A stretch of DNA of 64,000 bases from Atriophallophorus winterbourni (Eukaryota > Platyhelminthes > Trematoda > Plagiorchiida > Microphallidae): contig JACCGJ010012970.1 in assembly GCA_013407085.1 (NCBI GenBank), positions 22,081-86,080 on the forward strand, written 5' to 3'. The first letter of the stretch is position 1, and every line of letters starts with the position of its first letter. Positions 53,232 through 64,000 of the stretch are shown here, one piece after another. Position numbers and translations under genes: made by a program. Under the pieces are notes generated by a model. The model saw only the letters and a program-made list of their open reading frames with translations, made no database searches and was not told where the DNA came from.

Positions 53232-53430
53232 GATATATTTTCGCAACATTGTGATGATCTTCGCCTCATTGATTTTCACTATGACGAAGATGAGTGCAGA
53301 ATTTATTGTCTGTCGTCCATGTGGCATGCGAATCCTCTGAATGATGATGCGATTGAAAATCTTGCTATTAAGCTGCGTTCGTCCACTCATAACTTTGTGG
53401 TTGTTCTCCGCAACACGATTGGGATAACAC
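53232..53430 (+). CDS. candidate host gene, exon b
   Basis: The acceptor TTTTTTTCTTAG and donor CAC/GTGAGT flank 199 bp open from phase 0 to phase 1. It reads DIFSQHCDDLRLIDFHYDED, ECRIYCLSSMWHANPLNDDA and so on to VVVLRNTIGIT. Three Cys residues suggest an extracellular or disulfide-bonded domain, but that is inference. It joins in frame with exon a; the 2.09 kb intron holds an RTE scrap and a microsatellite. Function unknown. Confidence 0.6.
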
Positions 53431-54124
53431 GTGAGTCTTGATTATACCAATTTCTTTCGAATTTTGTGTTTTCTGATTTCAAGTTTAAAGGCAAATTTAA
53501 GGAATGGAACAACTTTTGCACTTACTGACCATGATCACATGCTGGCTGGTCATCATCAAATGGAAACAACATTATTAGTTTCAGCGAGCATTAATTTTCA
53601 CGAGTTTCCTCATCTAACACTGGAGCATCATGTAAAATTCTAGATTAATTGTCAAAATATATTTTGTGTGAAATTCAATTCGCATTTCAAATTACAATAT
53701 CATATGAAATATTCGTGTGTTCAGAACAATGAATGAAAATCAATTATTCGGTACAGCTAAGTTGAAAACACTGCATGAATTATTATACAGAAGAATTTCC
53801 ACTCACGTTTTTTGCATTTTATGTTCATGCGATCGAATCTTGTTTAATTATATTTAGTGCTTCCTTCGTCAAGGTGTTATCACAGCTAGCGCAGATTTTA
53901 CCCGAGCAGGCATGAAAGTGCACATCATGTACCTTCGCAGTTAGCTCTTTAAAATCACATTTGCAGAGTAAGTCAACAATTGTATCCAAGATGCTGAGCT
54001 TCACGGTTAAAATACAGTATTAAGTGAAAAGATGTGGAGTAGTGAACTCTTTCGAATGGATTTACATTCGACTATGCGCATTAAAGTTGGTATTATTTTG
54101 TACTTGAATTTTGCGTGGAATAAG

Positions 54125-54213
54125 AAAAATCCATCTGCTCTACGTCGATGCAACTGAGAATGTATAATCCGACCGACCTTGACAAAACGATCCCAAAACC
54201 TAAACGTATCCAG
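54125..54213 (+). CDS. candidate host gene, exon c
   Basis: 89 bp from a weak acceptor (GGAATAAG) to a good donor (CAG/GTATGA). It was chosen because it begins in phase 1 and ends in phase 0, exactly what is needed between exons b and d, and is open (KSICSTSMQLRMYNPTDLDK, TIPKPKRIQ). The acceptor has a stop just before it in the same frame, which fits an exon edge. This is the least certain of the four exons. Confidence 0.4.
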
Positions 54214-54792
54214 GTATGACTTCAGAGCAATCCACGAAAGAGTTAGAGCTCAAAACTAGTCCGGCGACTCGTTATCCCAACATAAAGTACATCGTTTTCA
54301 TGTGACCAACGTGCCAACTGTCAACTAATCAAGATAAATTTTGTATTCTGTATAATTTAATTTTCTTTTCAAGTCGTTTCCAAAAGAAAGGAAGGTTTTT
54401 TCTTGCATTTGTAGTCTGGAACCACACAAAAAAACAACGACAACAATTCTGCAAATAGACTTCAATCTTTTTACAATATGTTTATAAGGGTGTATGAATG
54501 GCTTTCCATGCAAAATATTTAACTTATAGCATGTCGGCTAATTATCGCTATTAATCTCAAATTTACCCAATAATGTACCCCGGTTTACTGAAAACATAAA
54601 CTTCAAATGATCACAGATCAGAATTTCGGTAAGTTATTCACATCGGTGTATAAATATCTTATATATTATCTATATATATATATATAATATAATATATATA
54701 TACTGGATTTCATGGGTATAGCCTAAATATATATGGTTTTATTAACAATACTGAACATTAATTGGTGTTTACTCAAACCAGTAGAACCAAGC
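54214..54792. other. intron sequence with AT repeat
   Basis: AT-rich intron with an (AT)n stretch at about 54657-54702. No element recognised before the RTE remnant. Confidence 0.5.
54657..54702. repeat. AT dinucleotide microsatellite
   Basis: Alternating TA interrupted by a few substitutions. Confidence 0.85.
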
Positions 54793-56330
54793 TAAATCGG
54801 GAGCGAACGGATTTGGACTCTAAATCTGAAGTGCATTGCTGGTACCATTACGTAGGTCAACGTGTTTAATTTGACATCCTCTGATACACCTGCTTAAAAA
54901 GACATTTATAATCATGTACTCATAACAGTCCTTATAAACGTTCCCATGAAAATTTTGTAGTGGTATTGGGTGATTTTAATGCGATTCTTGGTCAAACTAC
55001 CTAAGAAACGAAAATGGAAAACGCTAAAATCCATCAGATGTAGCCTCTGAAAACAAGAAATCGTTTAAAAAATTGCATGCATCGATTCGCTTTTTCCACC
55101 TATGGTCCGTAGCAAGATCGAACAAACGACTGGTTCGAATCAAAAACTTGTGAAATGACTAATGCTTTGGACGGGAAACGGTCAGTGCTCTTGAACTTCA
55201 AATGTATGCCAATAGATAGAAAATTACGACATCACAGAGCATATAGAAATATGGTCCAGTAATCTGCAAGGCGGTGTGCAAATGACAATTGGTATCCGAA
55301 AAGTTGCCGTACCAATATATTTCACATTATGTGATGGGATCAAAAGAGCAATTCGTACGAAAATAGTTAAAACAGTTTCTATTAATCCACTCAGTGGGAA
55401 CGCGATTGTCAACAAACCTCAGCAGCTATTTTCTTCTCTCGACTCTAGGAAAATCACGGTTTTACCGCATGCACTTAAAAGAATTTTGGTCGTTCAACGC
55501 CCCTTGAACACTGACTTACTCATTCCACTATTAATGAGCTCAGCAGAGCAATCGACCGCTTAACGAGATCAAATTCTTCTGGTGACAACGACGTCCACAC
55601 GAGCTCATCAAACACTGCAGAGCAACTTTAACACAGCTACTTCCTCGATTAATTGTTTAGTGCTGGCAGGAGGAGTGTCTCACAAGAGATGCGAGGCACC
55701 AAGAACATCAAGTATTTAAGTATCAGGGTTACCGAGGAAGTTGCAACCAACACATAGGAATTTCTCTGCTGAAAGTTTTAGCTGACAGGGTTTATTCCGA
55801 AGCTGATTGTGGATTCCGAAGGGGAAAATCAATCGTAGACATGATCTTATCCCTGAGACAATTTTAAAAAAACTTCGGTAACAGCTTATGCAAATTAATA
55901 TCGTTTTTATTAAACTAACAAAGGCATTTGTCTACATTAGCAGAAAAGTTCTTTCGAAAAATATGAGACCTGCTGCTTGCTGAAAATGCAGCAATTCTGG
56001 CTCTCTCTAAGTGCAGTTCTATTCGCTGATGGGCTGTTTTTCGTCGACATGCAAAGACTTTGCGCTGACAATCAGTATCAACAAAATCACACTCTTTGTT
56101 TAATGGACAATATTGCCTTCCATCATCACAGTTTAAATATCTCATTTTGAACCAGTACATCATTTGGCATATCTTGGTTCAGCCATTGCGTGCAACCTCT
56201 AGATAGACACCCAAATTGATTTGCGTATTTGCGGACCCTTACCATCTTGTCCTGATTAAACTTTCTTGTCCGGGGAAGCCACAGGTAAAGCTATATATCG
56301 CGTAGATACTAAATGCTTTAGTTTACGACA
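54793..56330 (+). pseudogene. degraded RTE-type LINE in intron
   Basis: GAGCGAACGGATTTGGACTC starts SERIWTLNLKCIAGTIT (compare SERIWTLNLSCITGTIR of the copy at 41078). It is followed by VVVLGDFNA-like sequence at about 54957-54984 and, after a gap, a pre-RT YFTLCDGIKRAIRTKIVKTV (55318-55377). RT scraps including a decayed YPESDCGFRRGKSI (about 55795-55835) and a strand at 56160-56330 follow. This is the most decayed of the RTE copies. Confidence 0.62.
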
Positions 56331-58796
56331 ACAGACCTGGACCATCCACGTAACTAAAGAAAGGATGTGGCATTTTATTGAATGGATCAAAAGGCTAACA
56401 TTATCAAGCAATTTGTATATCCTGTTAAATCACATTGAGAAAATGAAATGTGTACACAAATATTTACTATTTTTATCATGATCAGGAGAAAAGTATATCT
56501 GTGAGTTTCGATATTGATCATTTTATGCTGCAAATATATGATCACTATTATTGTCCAAACGAAGATCACAATAAATGATTTTTTACGTGTTGTTTAGTGT
56601 CGAAAAGAAATTAAAAACCGGCTTTGCTATTTGTCGCATGAAGCACTCAATATGATGAGTAGTAGCTGACAGAATTCTGCCAATCTAGTTTTGCACTGAG
56701 CACACTCATCCCAAATATACAGCAGAAAAATAATTTTTAATATATGCCGATTGTTTTGGTAACATTACACTTTAAAGAACACAGCAAATTAGCTGTTTAT
56801 TTGCAAACCAGCGACATTATTTTAAGGCTGCCGAGGCAAATAAGATAGTCGCGTGAATTATTGAACGTATATTATTTCGAATATCGATTCATGCTCTGTT
56901 TTAAAAGTGTACTGGGAGCGTGGTTTTTTTACATAGAGGATGCGAAACTTTTAATGAACATTAATTTGGTAGATGACTACTAAAGTTTAATATGACAATC
57001 AGGTGCTAAATGGATGGACTTTGATGAACAAGTTGCCTTTTACTTTCCACATTTCACATTTTGATACACTCATGTAAGTCGAATTCTAGATTGAAATCTA
57101 TGCCCCCGTATGCGGCAGTCTGAAAACATCGACATTGGGAGATTTTATTCTAAAAGCTTGTATTTAGTGCTCGTGAGATTAGTAAGATCTAGTTTTTGCG
57201 TTTCCCGCGAGTGCCGATAATACATAACTTAAACAGTACACATATCCTGCTTAAATAACGCAACACGAGCTTTAGAACAATGGTAACGAAAGGACATTGC
57301 AACATTCATCACATCGGAAGTAAAATTTTGAGATGATTTGATAGAGTTAAACCGGTCCAATCTTCATCTAAAAAATAACAGCTTTATCGTTACAGCCAGT
57401 GAAGTATACATTGAAACTCGTATACATACTCCTTAAAAGTAGACCGAATAAATGGGATAAGACTACGCTGATTGCGACATATCAATCGAGTGAAAATCGC
57501 GTTTCCTTCCTTGATGTCGATGAATTCGAGTACACAGGTTTCAGAGTAACATTCACCACACCGACCCCGAGATGCCAACTCACATGACGAGTACCTCAAC
57601 ATTCACTCCAGTGGTCTGACTTTCCGACGTTAATCATGAGCATTCTCAAATCTCATAACAAAATGGAACGCCAATTTGTCAGCGCATTTAGAGAGCACAG
57701 AAAAAAGAACAAAAACACAGTTTTATATACAAAACACGTAATCACAAGAACGTTGTCGACTTATTTGTACTGAATTTCACTTGGATATGATTTGTCAGTT
57801 GATTTCGTGGCAATAGTTTCAATATAAGTCCTGAACCAGTTGGCCTCGTTTGAGTGATCATAAAGAAACGAATATTCAAAATCGAATAACGTTATCCATT
57901 TGCTCCTGTTTTCTAAGATCTTGTCATTCGAGTCGTCCCTCTAGTATATATGTGAATAGCATTGTCGGCGAGTGGATGATATTCAGAACACAATCCTGGT
58001 GCACATTACCGCAGCAGTTAGCGTCGAAACGACTGAGAAAAAATCGCGATCCAGCGATAATTCGGGTTTCGGATAAATTGCACGAGAGTGGTTCGAATGA
58101 AAACACTTCGGGCGACATGAGCAGGTGACAACGTCAGCCGCTATTGAGCGATATGCAATTAGTCGATGTATGTTAAAATAACCCGACGCGGTGAGAACCG
58201 GATATGAACTGGTCAGCAGGAATTCGTTTGACATATGAGATCTAAGTGAAAACCGGTACAGATACATTCTGGAAAGTTATTTGGTAAGCAGGATTTGCCT
58301 ATTAATGAGAGGCACATGTTTTACCTTTTTCCATGAACACGAAATCTCCTTGAACTATTTGAGTTCTATTTTGCTGTGGATGTGTTGGTGAACGTGATTA
58401 AATTTTTAAAAGGTTGACCTTCTGGATGAATTGGGATGAAATTGCCAATTCCGTGTGAAACGCGGGGTTGAACTTGGATAATATTGCATTCAGTGTCGTG
58501 GAAGTCTGTGAAAGACGTCAAAAATGGAAGCGCTGTAAGGCTTCAATTAACCTGACGTAATCATTCTCCCACTATACACCATGGCATTATTCCAAAACAA
58601 AGATTCTAGTGTTTCGGCGCTTTCTTATCTTCTATGTGTGCCGGAGAGGTCATCTTCTGTATCTTATCCTACAGTTTATGATTGCCACCCGTCGCTGATA
58701 TAATTCTCGCCTCTACACTATGTTCACTTTTTAATATCCGTCAAAATATTTGTCAAAGCTATTAATTAAAGAGTATTTAGTTGCCGCAGAACTCAC
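56331..58796. other. 2.5 kb intron stretch without recognised features
   Basis: Only short frames. The ones at 57399-57587 and 57850-58128 (plus) are open but lack motifs or phase-fitting splice sites. Confidence 0.4.
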
Positions 58797-58952
58797 TGTC
58801 GTGAGTAGAGCAAACACAAAGTGAAAAGAGTAGTCGTCGATAAAGCCGGGCTTCATTCGTCTATATCAGAGTACAGCTATAATAGAGCAAAGAATGCAAT
58901 TAGCGATGAATTATAATAACAGATGAATTAATAACAGACAAAATACACGACA
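58797..58952 (-). repeat. left (3') LTR of the 2.9 kb Gypsy element
   Basis: 156 bp, differing from the right LTR at about six positions by eye. Followed on its inner side by the purine tract at 58953-58963 (minus strand). Confidence 0.9.
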
Positions 58953-59009
58953 TTCTCCCCCGGTAGATTTAAGGACCATAGAGTGCTTGAAAGAATAGCG
59001 TGTGCAATG

Positions 59010-59195
59010 TTAAACTTGCCGATTTCTTAGATTATAGGGGTGTACACGTTGTTGTTTGTCTATCAAAGTTTGAACATTATCGGCATTCGGATTGGACGTT
59101 AAATCTGTATAGGGTGAATTTGATGAAGGAGATGTGGGTGACAGATCTGATGTAAGTTCGGATGGGACATCATCAGTTGAATTCGATATCGTCAC
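59010..59195 (-). pseudogene. C-terminal tail of Gypsy pol
   Basis: Ser/Thr/Pro-rich frame ending QQRVHPYNLRNRQV. RPYNLR-type endings are common at the C-terminus of Gypsy polyproteins. It follows the integrase on the same strand, after a short decayed stretch. Confidence 0.55.
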
Positions 59196-59261
59196 GTATT
59201 AGACCGGAATGTGATCTAGATTACCCCGAGCAGCCAGGTGCCGCGTAGCTACAGTATCCTC

Positions 59262-59863
59262 TTACCCATTGTGAAACCGGATATGGGCATAATTAGGATT
59301 ACACTCAAGTAAATCCATTTCTTCCACCAACGAATCATATTTAGAATTACGATTATAGTTTTTCAACAGAACAGGACCTGGTTGAAGCAGCCAACTTGGT
59401 AGTGAGGTCCCTGCGGGAGACTTTGTGTCGTATTTGAACAACCGTTCGTGTGGCGTTGAGTTGGCAGCTGTACATAGAAGAGAACGAATAGAATTGAGAG
59501 CGTCTAGTAGCACATTTTCTCACGAGCTGATTGGAAGATTTTGAGATTTTAGAGCGAGTTGAATTGCTATCCATAGCGTTCCATTTAAGCGCTCTACTTG
59601 CCCATTCGCTTGGGGATTATAGGCGGTCTTTCTACTAGTTGCAACACCTTGCGTAACTCGGACGACATAAACGACGAACCACGATCAGTATGAATAAACG
59701 CAGGCATGCCAAATATGGAAAACAGACGACAAAGAGAATCGATTACTGTTTTTGTGCTAGTGTCTGTACAAGCAAAAGCGAATGGAAAACGTGAATATTC
59801 ATCAACTATGGTTAACAAATATTTATTACGCGAGGAAGAGGGCATCGGGCACTTAAAGTCCAT
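59262..59863 (-). pseudogene. Gypsy integrase
   Basis: Core start MDFKCPMPSSSRNKYLLTIV, with the first catalytic Asp in MDFK, then DEYSRFPFAFACTDTSTKTV and FIHTDRGSSFMSSELRKVL with the second Asp (59863-59640). After a frameshift, TAYNPQANGQVERLNG carries the catalytic Glu (about 59625-59580). The C-terminal part NVLLDALNSIRSLLCTAANS and TPHERLFKY (about 59520-59420) completes it. One frameshift separates two otherwise open halves. Confidence 0.85.
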
Positions 59864-59917
59864 GCTTAATCGTTCAAAGGGTTGCGTGGCTTTAATTAGG
59901 GTTCTCGTTTCCGGTTT

Positions 59918-60544
59918 TTAAAATTGTGGCTTTATTTCGGCGCAGGCGTGGCACTGAGCAATTACTGTCTTTATATCGTCAAGTGAATATGGCAAATTTT
60001 TTGAACGGATAAAATGATTCATCCGACGAATTCCTGGATGGCACAGAGATTCACGAAGGTTTTTAAGATCATTCAGCGTCATCAGAGTAGAACATATGTT
60101 ACGGGATAACGTATCGGCACCCTGATTGTCTCTGCCAGTTCGATAGATTATATCGTAGTGGAACGGAGAGAGTTCAGCCTTCCATCTTTGTATTTTGTCT
60201 TTTTTTATTTTTCCTTTCGAATGATGGTCGTACATGAATGCAACCGATCTAGAATCTGTTACCAACCTAAAATGAGTTCCCAGTAGATAGTGTCTCAATT
60301 TACGAAGCGCTTCGACAATAGCACAAGCTTCTTTTTCGATGGCCGATTGATGCTGCTCACTGTGGTTTAGCGTTCGGGAAAAGAAAGCAACTGATCTGCC
60401 ATTTTGGTTCAACGTTGCAGCAATGGTGATATCCGATGCATCGGTTTCGACAGTCAATGGAACATTGTAATCCACTGTTTGTATTACGGCTTGTTCGAGC
60501 TCGAGCTTCAATTTATCAAAACTTGCGTGGACCACAACGGGCAT
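59918..60544 (-). pseudogene. Gypsy RNase H and integrase zinc-binding domain
   Basis: Single open frame. PLTVETDASDITIAATLNQN has the first catalytic Asp, HQSAIEKEACAIVEALRKLR the Glu and FRLVTDSRSVAFMYDHHSKG the next Asp. The domain ends FHYDIIYRTGRDNQGADTLS. The zinc region follows: LCHPGIRRMNHFIRSK and IAQCHACAEIKPQF (H...H...C-x2-C). All key residues are present. Confidence 0.88.
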
Positions 60545-60604
60545 CGGAAAAGTACGATTATGTGATAACGGATAAATTTGATCGGAAAACTTGGAGATCC
60601 ATTG

Positions 60605-61600
60605 CTAGTAGTAGGCGAACATTCCCACAACACGTTGTTGCTCTTTTATATTCGTTGGGGGAGCAAGCTCTTTTAAAGGTCTGAGCCTTTTTAGATCAGG
60701 CTTGATAACGCCCTTGGACACTTCGTAACCCAGAATCTGGAGACGGTTGCTGGTAAATATGCTTTTGCTTTCATTGAATTCGAGGTTGTATTGTTTGGCG
60801 ACAGCAAGAAAGCGAGAAACGTTATAATCATGTTCACTTTTAGTCCCACAGTTTTCGCATAAAGCATCTCGAGCTGGACAACGTATGCGAGGGTGCTTCG
60901 AAAATCTACAGAAAAAGCATTTAATAGTCGGTACAGCGGCTATAAATTCCGGTGTAGCAGTGGTACATCGATGGTTTATAATAGATGAGTTGGTGTCCAG
61001 AAAAGCACAAGAAGGAAGAGTATGATTGAATGATTTTGATTGCTTTTCAGCCAAATCAATAGACCGAGCATGGTCAAAAGCAGATTGAAAAGATAAAGAT
61101 GATTTTCCGAGTAACCATTGACGGATGTGATTTGAGCTTAAGCCGGTTATGAAAGCGTCTCGCATAAGATCATCACGATACTCGTCGGCCGAGACAGCGT
61201 GAATATTACAGTCTTTGGCCAGAGATTTGATTTTCTGGAAAAACTGATCTAAATTGTCGGCATTTTCTTGTTTGCAAGTAGCCAGAAGATGACGTGTGAA
61301 AACTTCATTTTTCGGTTTAACAAATAAAGTCTGAAGTGTCGAAACGGCATCCTCGTACGAGGAGCAATCATATATATAATCGCAAACATGAAGAGCGAGA
61401 TGCGTAATGAGTGTAATAAGTTTGTTTGGATTCAAGCCTTCAATGGCATTAATGAAACTGTTGAATGTGCGGAACCAATAATTCCACAATTTTGCCGAAT
61501 CAGCGTTGCTTGGATCAGCGTCAAAACGATCGGGTTTCAGGAAACGTTCCATTGAGATTGAATATAGACGAATAAATTGTCGTGAGTAGAGCAAACACAA
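60605..61600 (-). pseudogene. Gypsy gag fused in frame to the end of reverse transcriptase
   Basis: The frame is open for 331 residues. Gag proper starts at MERFLKPDRFDADPSNADSA (about 61551). It has a capsid-like helix region (AFITGLSSNHIRQWLLGKSS) and a zinc knuckle CFFCRFSKHPRIRC (CX2CX4HX4C), then CENCGTKSEH. Immediately after SEHDYN it continues as the C-terminal RT segment VAKQYNLEFNESKSIFTSNR, LQILGYEVSKGVIKPDLKRL and QRVVGMFAYY. So protease and RT motifs 1-5 are deleted while the frame is kept. The first codons (61600-61552) lie in the LTR and leader and may not be translated. Confidence 0.85.
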
Positions 61601-61733
61601 AGTGAAAAGAGTAGTCGTGGATAAAGCCGTGCTTTATTCGTCTATATCAGAGTAAAGCCATAATAGAGCAAAGAATGCGATTAGCGATGAATTATAATAA
61701 CAGATGAATTAATAACAGACAAAATACACGACA
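61578..61733 (-). repeat. right (5') LTR of the 2.9 kb Gypsy element
   Basis: Partner of 58797-58952, same length. The leader between it and the gag ATG is only about 24 bp and does not contain the tRNA-Trp-type site of the other families. Confidence 0.9.
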
Positions 61734-62743
61734 CCCACCACCATAGAAACTAATGTTATAACCGAGTCAGTCGATATTTAAACAAAAATGCGATTTTTTG
61801 ACTTTTGTAGTCATACATTTGTTGCTATTCCACATAAAAAGCTGTGTACATTCCCTGATGAAATTTTGCTTGTAAAACACATTTTCACATCGAACACCCT
61901 AGCTGAAAATATGATATATGTTTTCATTGAGATGTTATGCGTTTATCATTTTATATTTTGAATCTAATGAACATCGAGTATCATGAGGAACATAACGAAA
62001 ATCAGTGTGAGCAGTTTTGTGTTTACGCGTTTTTTTCTGGAACAGAATTTTCGTTAGAGTGACGCTAATAGTCAGTTAACATGACTAAGTAGCATTCCAC
62101 CATCCGTAAATGTTTTGAACTTATTGTCAATAACCTTATATTAAGCCTAAATAGTTTCAATTCTAGTAGTCGTGACCAGGATCAGCGATTGATTTGCCTA
62201 CTCGGTGTTTATTCACATCAATCCGATATAAGTGAACTCGGTCGAGGTCGGTTGAAAGGGTTTCTCACATGCTCAAAAATACATAACTAACGGGGTAATG
62301 TTAATCAAGTTTATGAAAAATCTAATTAACTAATAGGTATAAGATGAAAAGTAACTACTTACGTTCTAATCAGTGCTGAGCGCCAGATTGTGGAGATCTC
62401 TGTCCCATCCACCTCATTGAACGCAAATAGACATGCCTTATCAATTTAGACTGCTGTCACACGTAAACGTTTGCCAAACGGTTTAATAATTTCTTTGCAT
62501 TGTAAATGCACAATCGGTCTCAAACTTATTCCAATCATTTGATGTGTTATCATGATTCCAAATAGACCAATCTCAATCACAGATAACGTCGTTGAATTCA
62601 ATGTTTCATTCATATTTTCAGCTGTAAAGTTTGTCACGAGACGAACCATCGAAGACTTAACAAGAGTAATGCGTTTTTTGTTCTAAAATATCACAGAACC
62701 GCATGATTTACAAACAACTCATTTTAAAATATTTTCTGTCCAG
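61734..62743. other. 1 kb intron stretch, nothing secure
   Basis: No element identified. A CCACCTCATTGAACGCAA stretch at about 62409-62426 (minus strand reading FAFNEVDG) may be a scrap of the PLE endonuclease end (compare INEVDE at 34270). Confidence 0.35.
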
Positions 62744-62948
62744 GGGAATCCGTTGCAAATGCCAGTGTTGGAAGTTGTTCATAGTGAGGATGGACGTAAT
62801 TACATGGAATTGACGACCAAAAACGATGCTCATTTCGCTACAAATGTTATACCATGGGTGTCGGCGACCAAATACATGCAGAAATGGAACGTTACGAAAA
62901 ACGCTCAAATCAGCAACATTTACCAGATCGACATTGGAAAAGACCCGG
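62744..62948 (+). CDS. candidate host gene, exon d
   Basis: The acceptor ATTTTCTGTCCAG and donor CGG/GTAAGT bound 205 bp open from phase 0 to phase 1 (GNPLQMPVLEVVHSEDGRNY, MELTTKNDAHFATNVIPWVS, ATKYMQKWNVTKNAQISNIY, QIDIGKDPG). The splice signals are the best in the window. It is separated from exon c by 8.5 kb containing an RTE remnant and a Gypsy element. Later exons lie beyond the window or were not recognised. Not a known transposon protein. Confidence 0.6.
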
Positions 62949-63239
62949 GTAAGTTTAAACTAGACGCTGCTTGGATGATGATAAACATATGCTTCTATAC
63001 TGTATACGATTATATTTTACTTACAATGGCTACAAATCAGTTCCATGTAATGTGTTATCTGATTTGGCGTAACGTTCTGTGAGATACGACAAAATAACAA
63101 AGCACATTGTGTCCTCGGTTGCGTTTCGAAATCGAAGGCAAAATACTGATAGAAAACCCATACAACTGTAACTATGAACCATATTTTATAAAATAACATA
63201 ACTTAATCAGTCTCTAAGCGTCTAAGTGTCTTGAGCTCA

Positions 63240-63560
63240 TGATCATGAATCACACTTTGATTCTGTATTTGAACACCGTGGTTCGTTATACGAAACCTAT
63301 TTGACAGTAGCATTCAAGTATAACTTTGTTTACCTCTTATCCAATGTTTCGAGGCTCACTGAGACTAATCATACTGCCTCCACCCGATGAAGTAATGATG
63401 TGTAAGTGCTTGGGATGTGAGAAACTCCATACTTTAATTAATCACTGTTCACATCATTCCTTTACCAATGTTACCCTACATTTTAAACGGAAAATTCCCA
63501 ATCTGATTAATGGAAGACATGTTTCTTGACTTTCTTCTACAAACATCATGGACGGCATCT
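63240..63560. repeat. PLE terminal-repeat sequence
   Basis: Shares ATTCAAGTATAACTTTGTTT, CTCTTATCCAnTGTTTC and AGGCTCACTGA with the PLTR copies at 16230-16330, 36410-36540 and 42055-42100. It contains a hammerhead relic at 63380. Confidence 0.55.
63380..63390 (+). ncRNA. hammerhead relic, 5' core only
   Basis: CCACCCGATGA corresponds to CCAC-CTGATGA with one change; the rest is not preserved. Found only by position within the PLTR. Confidence 0.3.
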
Positions 63561-63684
63561 TTTTATTAATTAATTCGGCATCCACTGTTGTACGCATCCA
63601 TGCTGAATAAGATAACACAATGATAATTTATTTATAAAGCTTGCTTGAAGATAATTTACTTACAAACTGTCATCTATAATTACT

Positions 63685-63706
63685 GGATCATATATATATA
63701 TATATT
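63685..63706. repeat. AT dinucleotide repeat
   Basis: Short alternating AT run. Confidence 0.8.
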
Positions 63707-64000
63707 GAATGGAAAACAGTCGTATTCCATGAGATATATTGCACAAGAGGTTAAAATCATGAATTTAACATTTATGTTGGTCACTTTTGATGAAAAATTA
63801 CTTTTGTTTAGAGATTCGAATGTTATTAATTTAAGCATACAATACGGAAACAGTTCACTTTGAAGATATTGTGCAATGTGTTTCATTGTTAATGTGACAC
63901 CGAGTGCTGCTCTCAGATAGTGACCACCTACCATAAAATACGGTATTTCTTAACACCATAAATATTTTGAGAATATCGGACAACATGGCCAAATGATTAT

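Larger units (their letters stand above)
58797..61733 (-). mobile_element. Gypsy LTR retrotransposon, 2.9 kb, internally deleted
   Basis: The LTRs are exactly equal in length (156 bp: 58797-58952 and 61578-61733), with about six differences and perfect TG...CA ends (TGTCGTG...CACGACA). The flanks CTCAC (58792-58796) and CCCAC (61734-61738) may be a 5-bp target duplication with one mismatch. On the minus strand gag begins about 24 bp after the 5' LTR, followed by the end of RT, RNase H and integrase. Protease and most of RT are deleted. The polypurine tract CCGGGGGAGAA adjoins the 3' LTR. The LTRs are unrelated to the other Gypsy families here. It appears to be the youngest LTR element in the window. 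Confidence 0.9.

Noticed and set aside
52846..53254. Three overlapping plus-strand frames of 98-124 codons (Tyr-Leu-Ser-Ile repeats)
   Set aside because: They are open only because the TCTA/TGTA microsatellite lacks stop codons in all three frames.
57399..58128. Open frames in the intron as a missing exon of the host gene
   Set aside because: A fit from phase 1 to 0 was found at 54125-54213 instead; these lack suitable acceptor and donor pairs.

Overview
This is a eukaryotic, almost certainly metazoan, window that consists mostly of decayed transposable elements. A flatworm (trematode or tapeworm) is the best guess. The reasons are Ty3/Gypsy elements with a primer-binding site close to the 3' end of tRNA-Trp (the CsRn1-clade habit), many CR1- and RTE-type LINE fragments, and abundant Penelope-like elements (PLEs) whose terminal repeats carry hammerhead-ribozyme motifs. 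None of these is decisive alone. No bacterial-style genes, operons, CRISPR arrays or rRNA were seen. Nearly every long reading frame here is a piece of a transposon gene broken by stops and frameshifts.

Layout. 1-12.5 kb: a minus-strand CR1 element (copy A) interrupted by a Tigger/pogo DNA transposon. That transposon is interrupted by a Jockey/CR1-like LINE, which is itself interrupted by a small Gypsy element. The CR1 ORF1 is separately split by a 3.5 kb insertion that joins an hnRNP K retrocopy to the 3' half of a second CR1. 12.5-16.6 kb: PLE remnants, a CR1 composite, a MULE-like fragment and a PLE terminal repeat. 16.7-20.7 kb: a plus-strand Gypsy element with both LTRs. 20.7-26.2 kb: a minus-strand CR1 split by a second Gypsy element. 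26.3-34.2 kb: copy B of the same CR1 plus Tigger arrangement as in 1-13 kb, followed by PLE sequence. 34.2-45.7 kb: a minus-strand PLE and a tandemly duplicated block (about 35.4-38.8 and 42.0-45.7 kb) of PLE repeats, CR1 and RTE pieces, around a long minus-strand RTE element. 45.7-50 kb: RTE and CR1 reverse-transcriptase remnants. 50-64 kb: fewer elements, and the only plausible host gene.

The candidate host gene is on the plus strand, with four exons (51046-51146, 53232-53430, 54125-54213, 62744-62948). Their splice sites and reading phases fit end to end without a stop. Its introns hold a tetranucleotide microsatellite, two RTE remnants and a complete but internally deleted Gypsy element. 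I do not recognise the protein, and the gene is incomplete at both ends.

The most informative signals are four. The hnRNP K-CR1 chimera has a paralogous empty site inside the same window. The hammerhead motifs are of the minimal palindromic stem III kind and recur in both orientations. Two paralogous copies (A and B) allow the order of insertions and deletions to be read. The split host gene survives among the repeats. Boundaries given for degraded elements are approximate unless a target-site duplication (TSD) is quoted.
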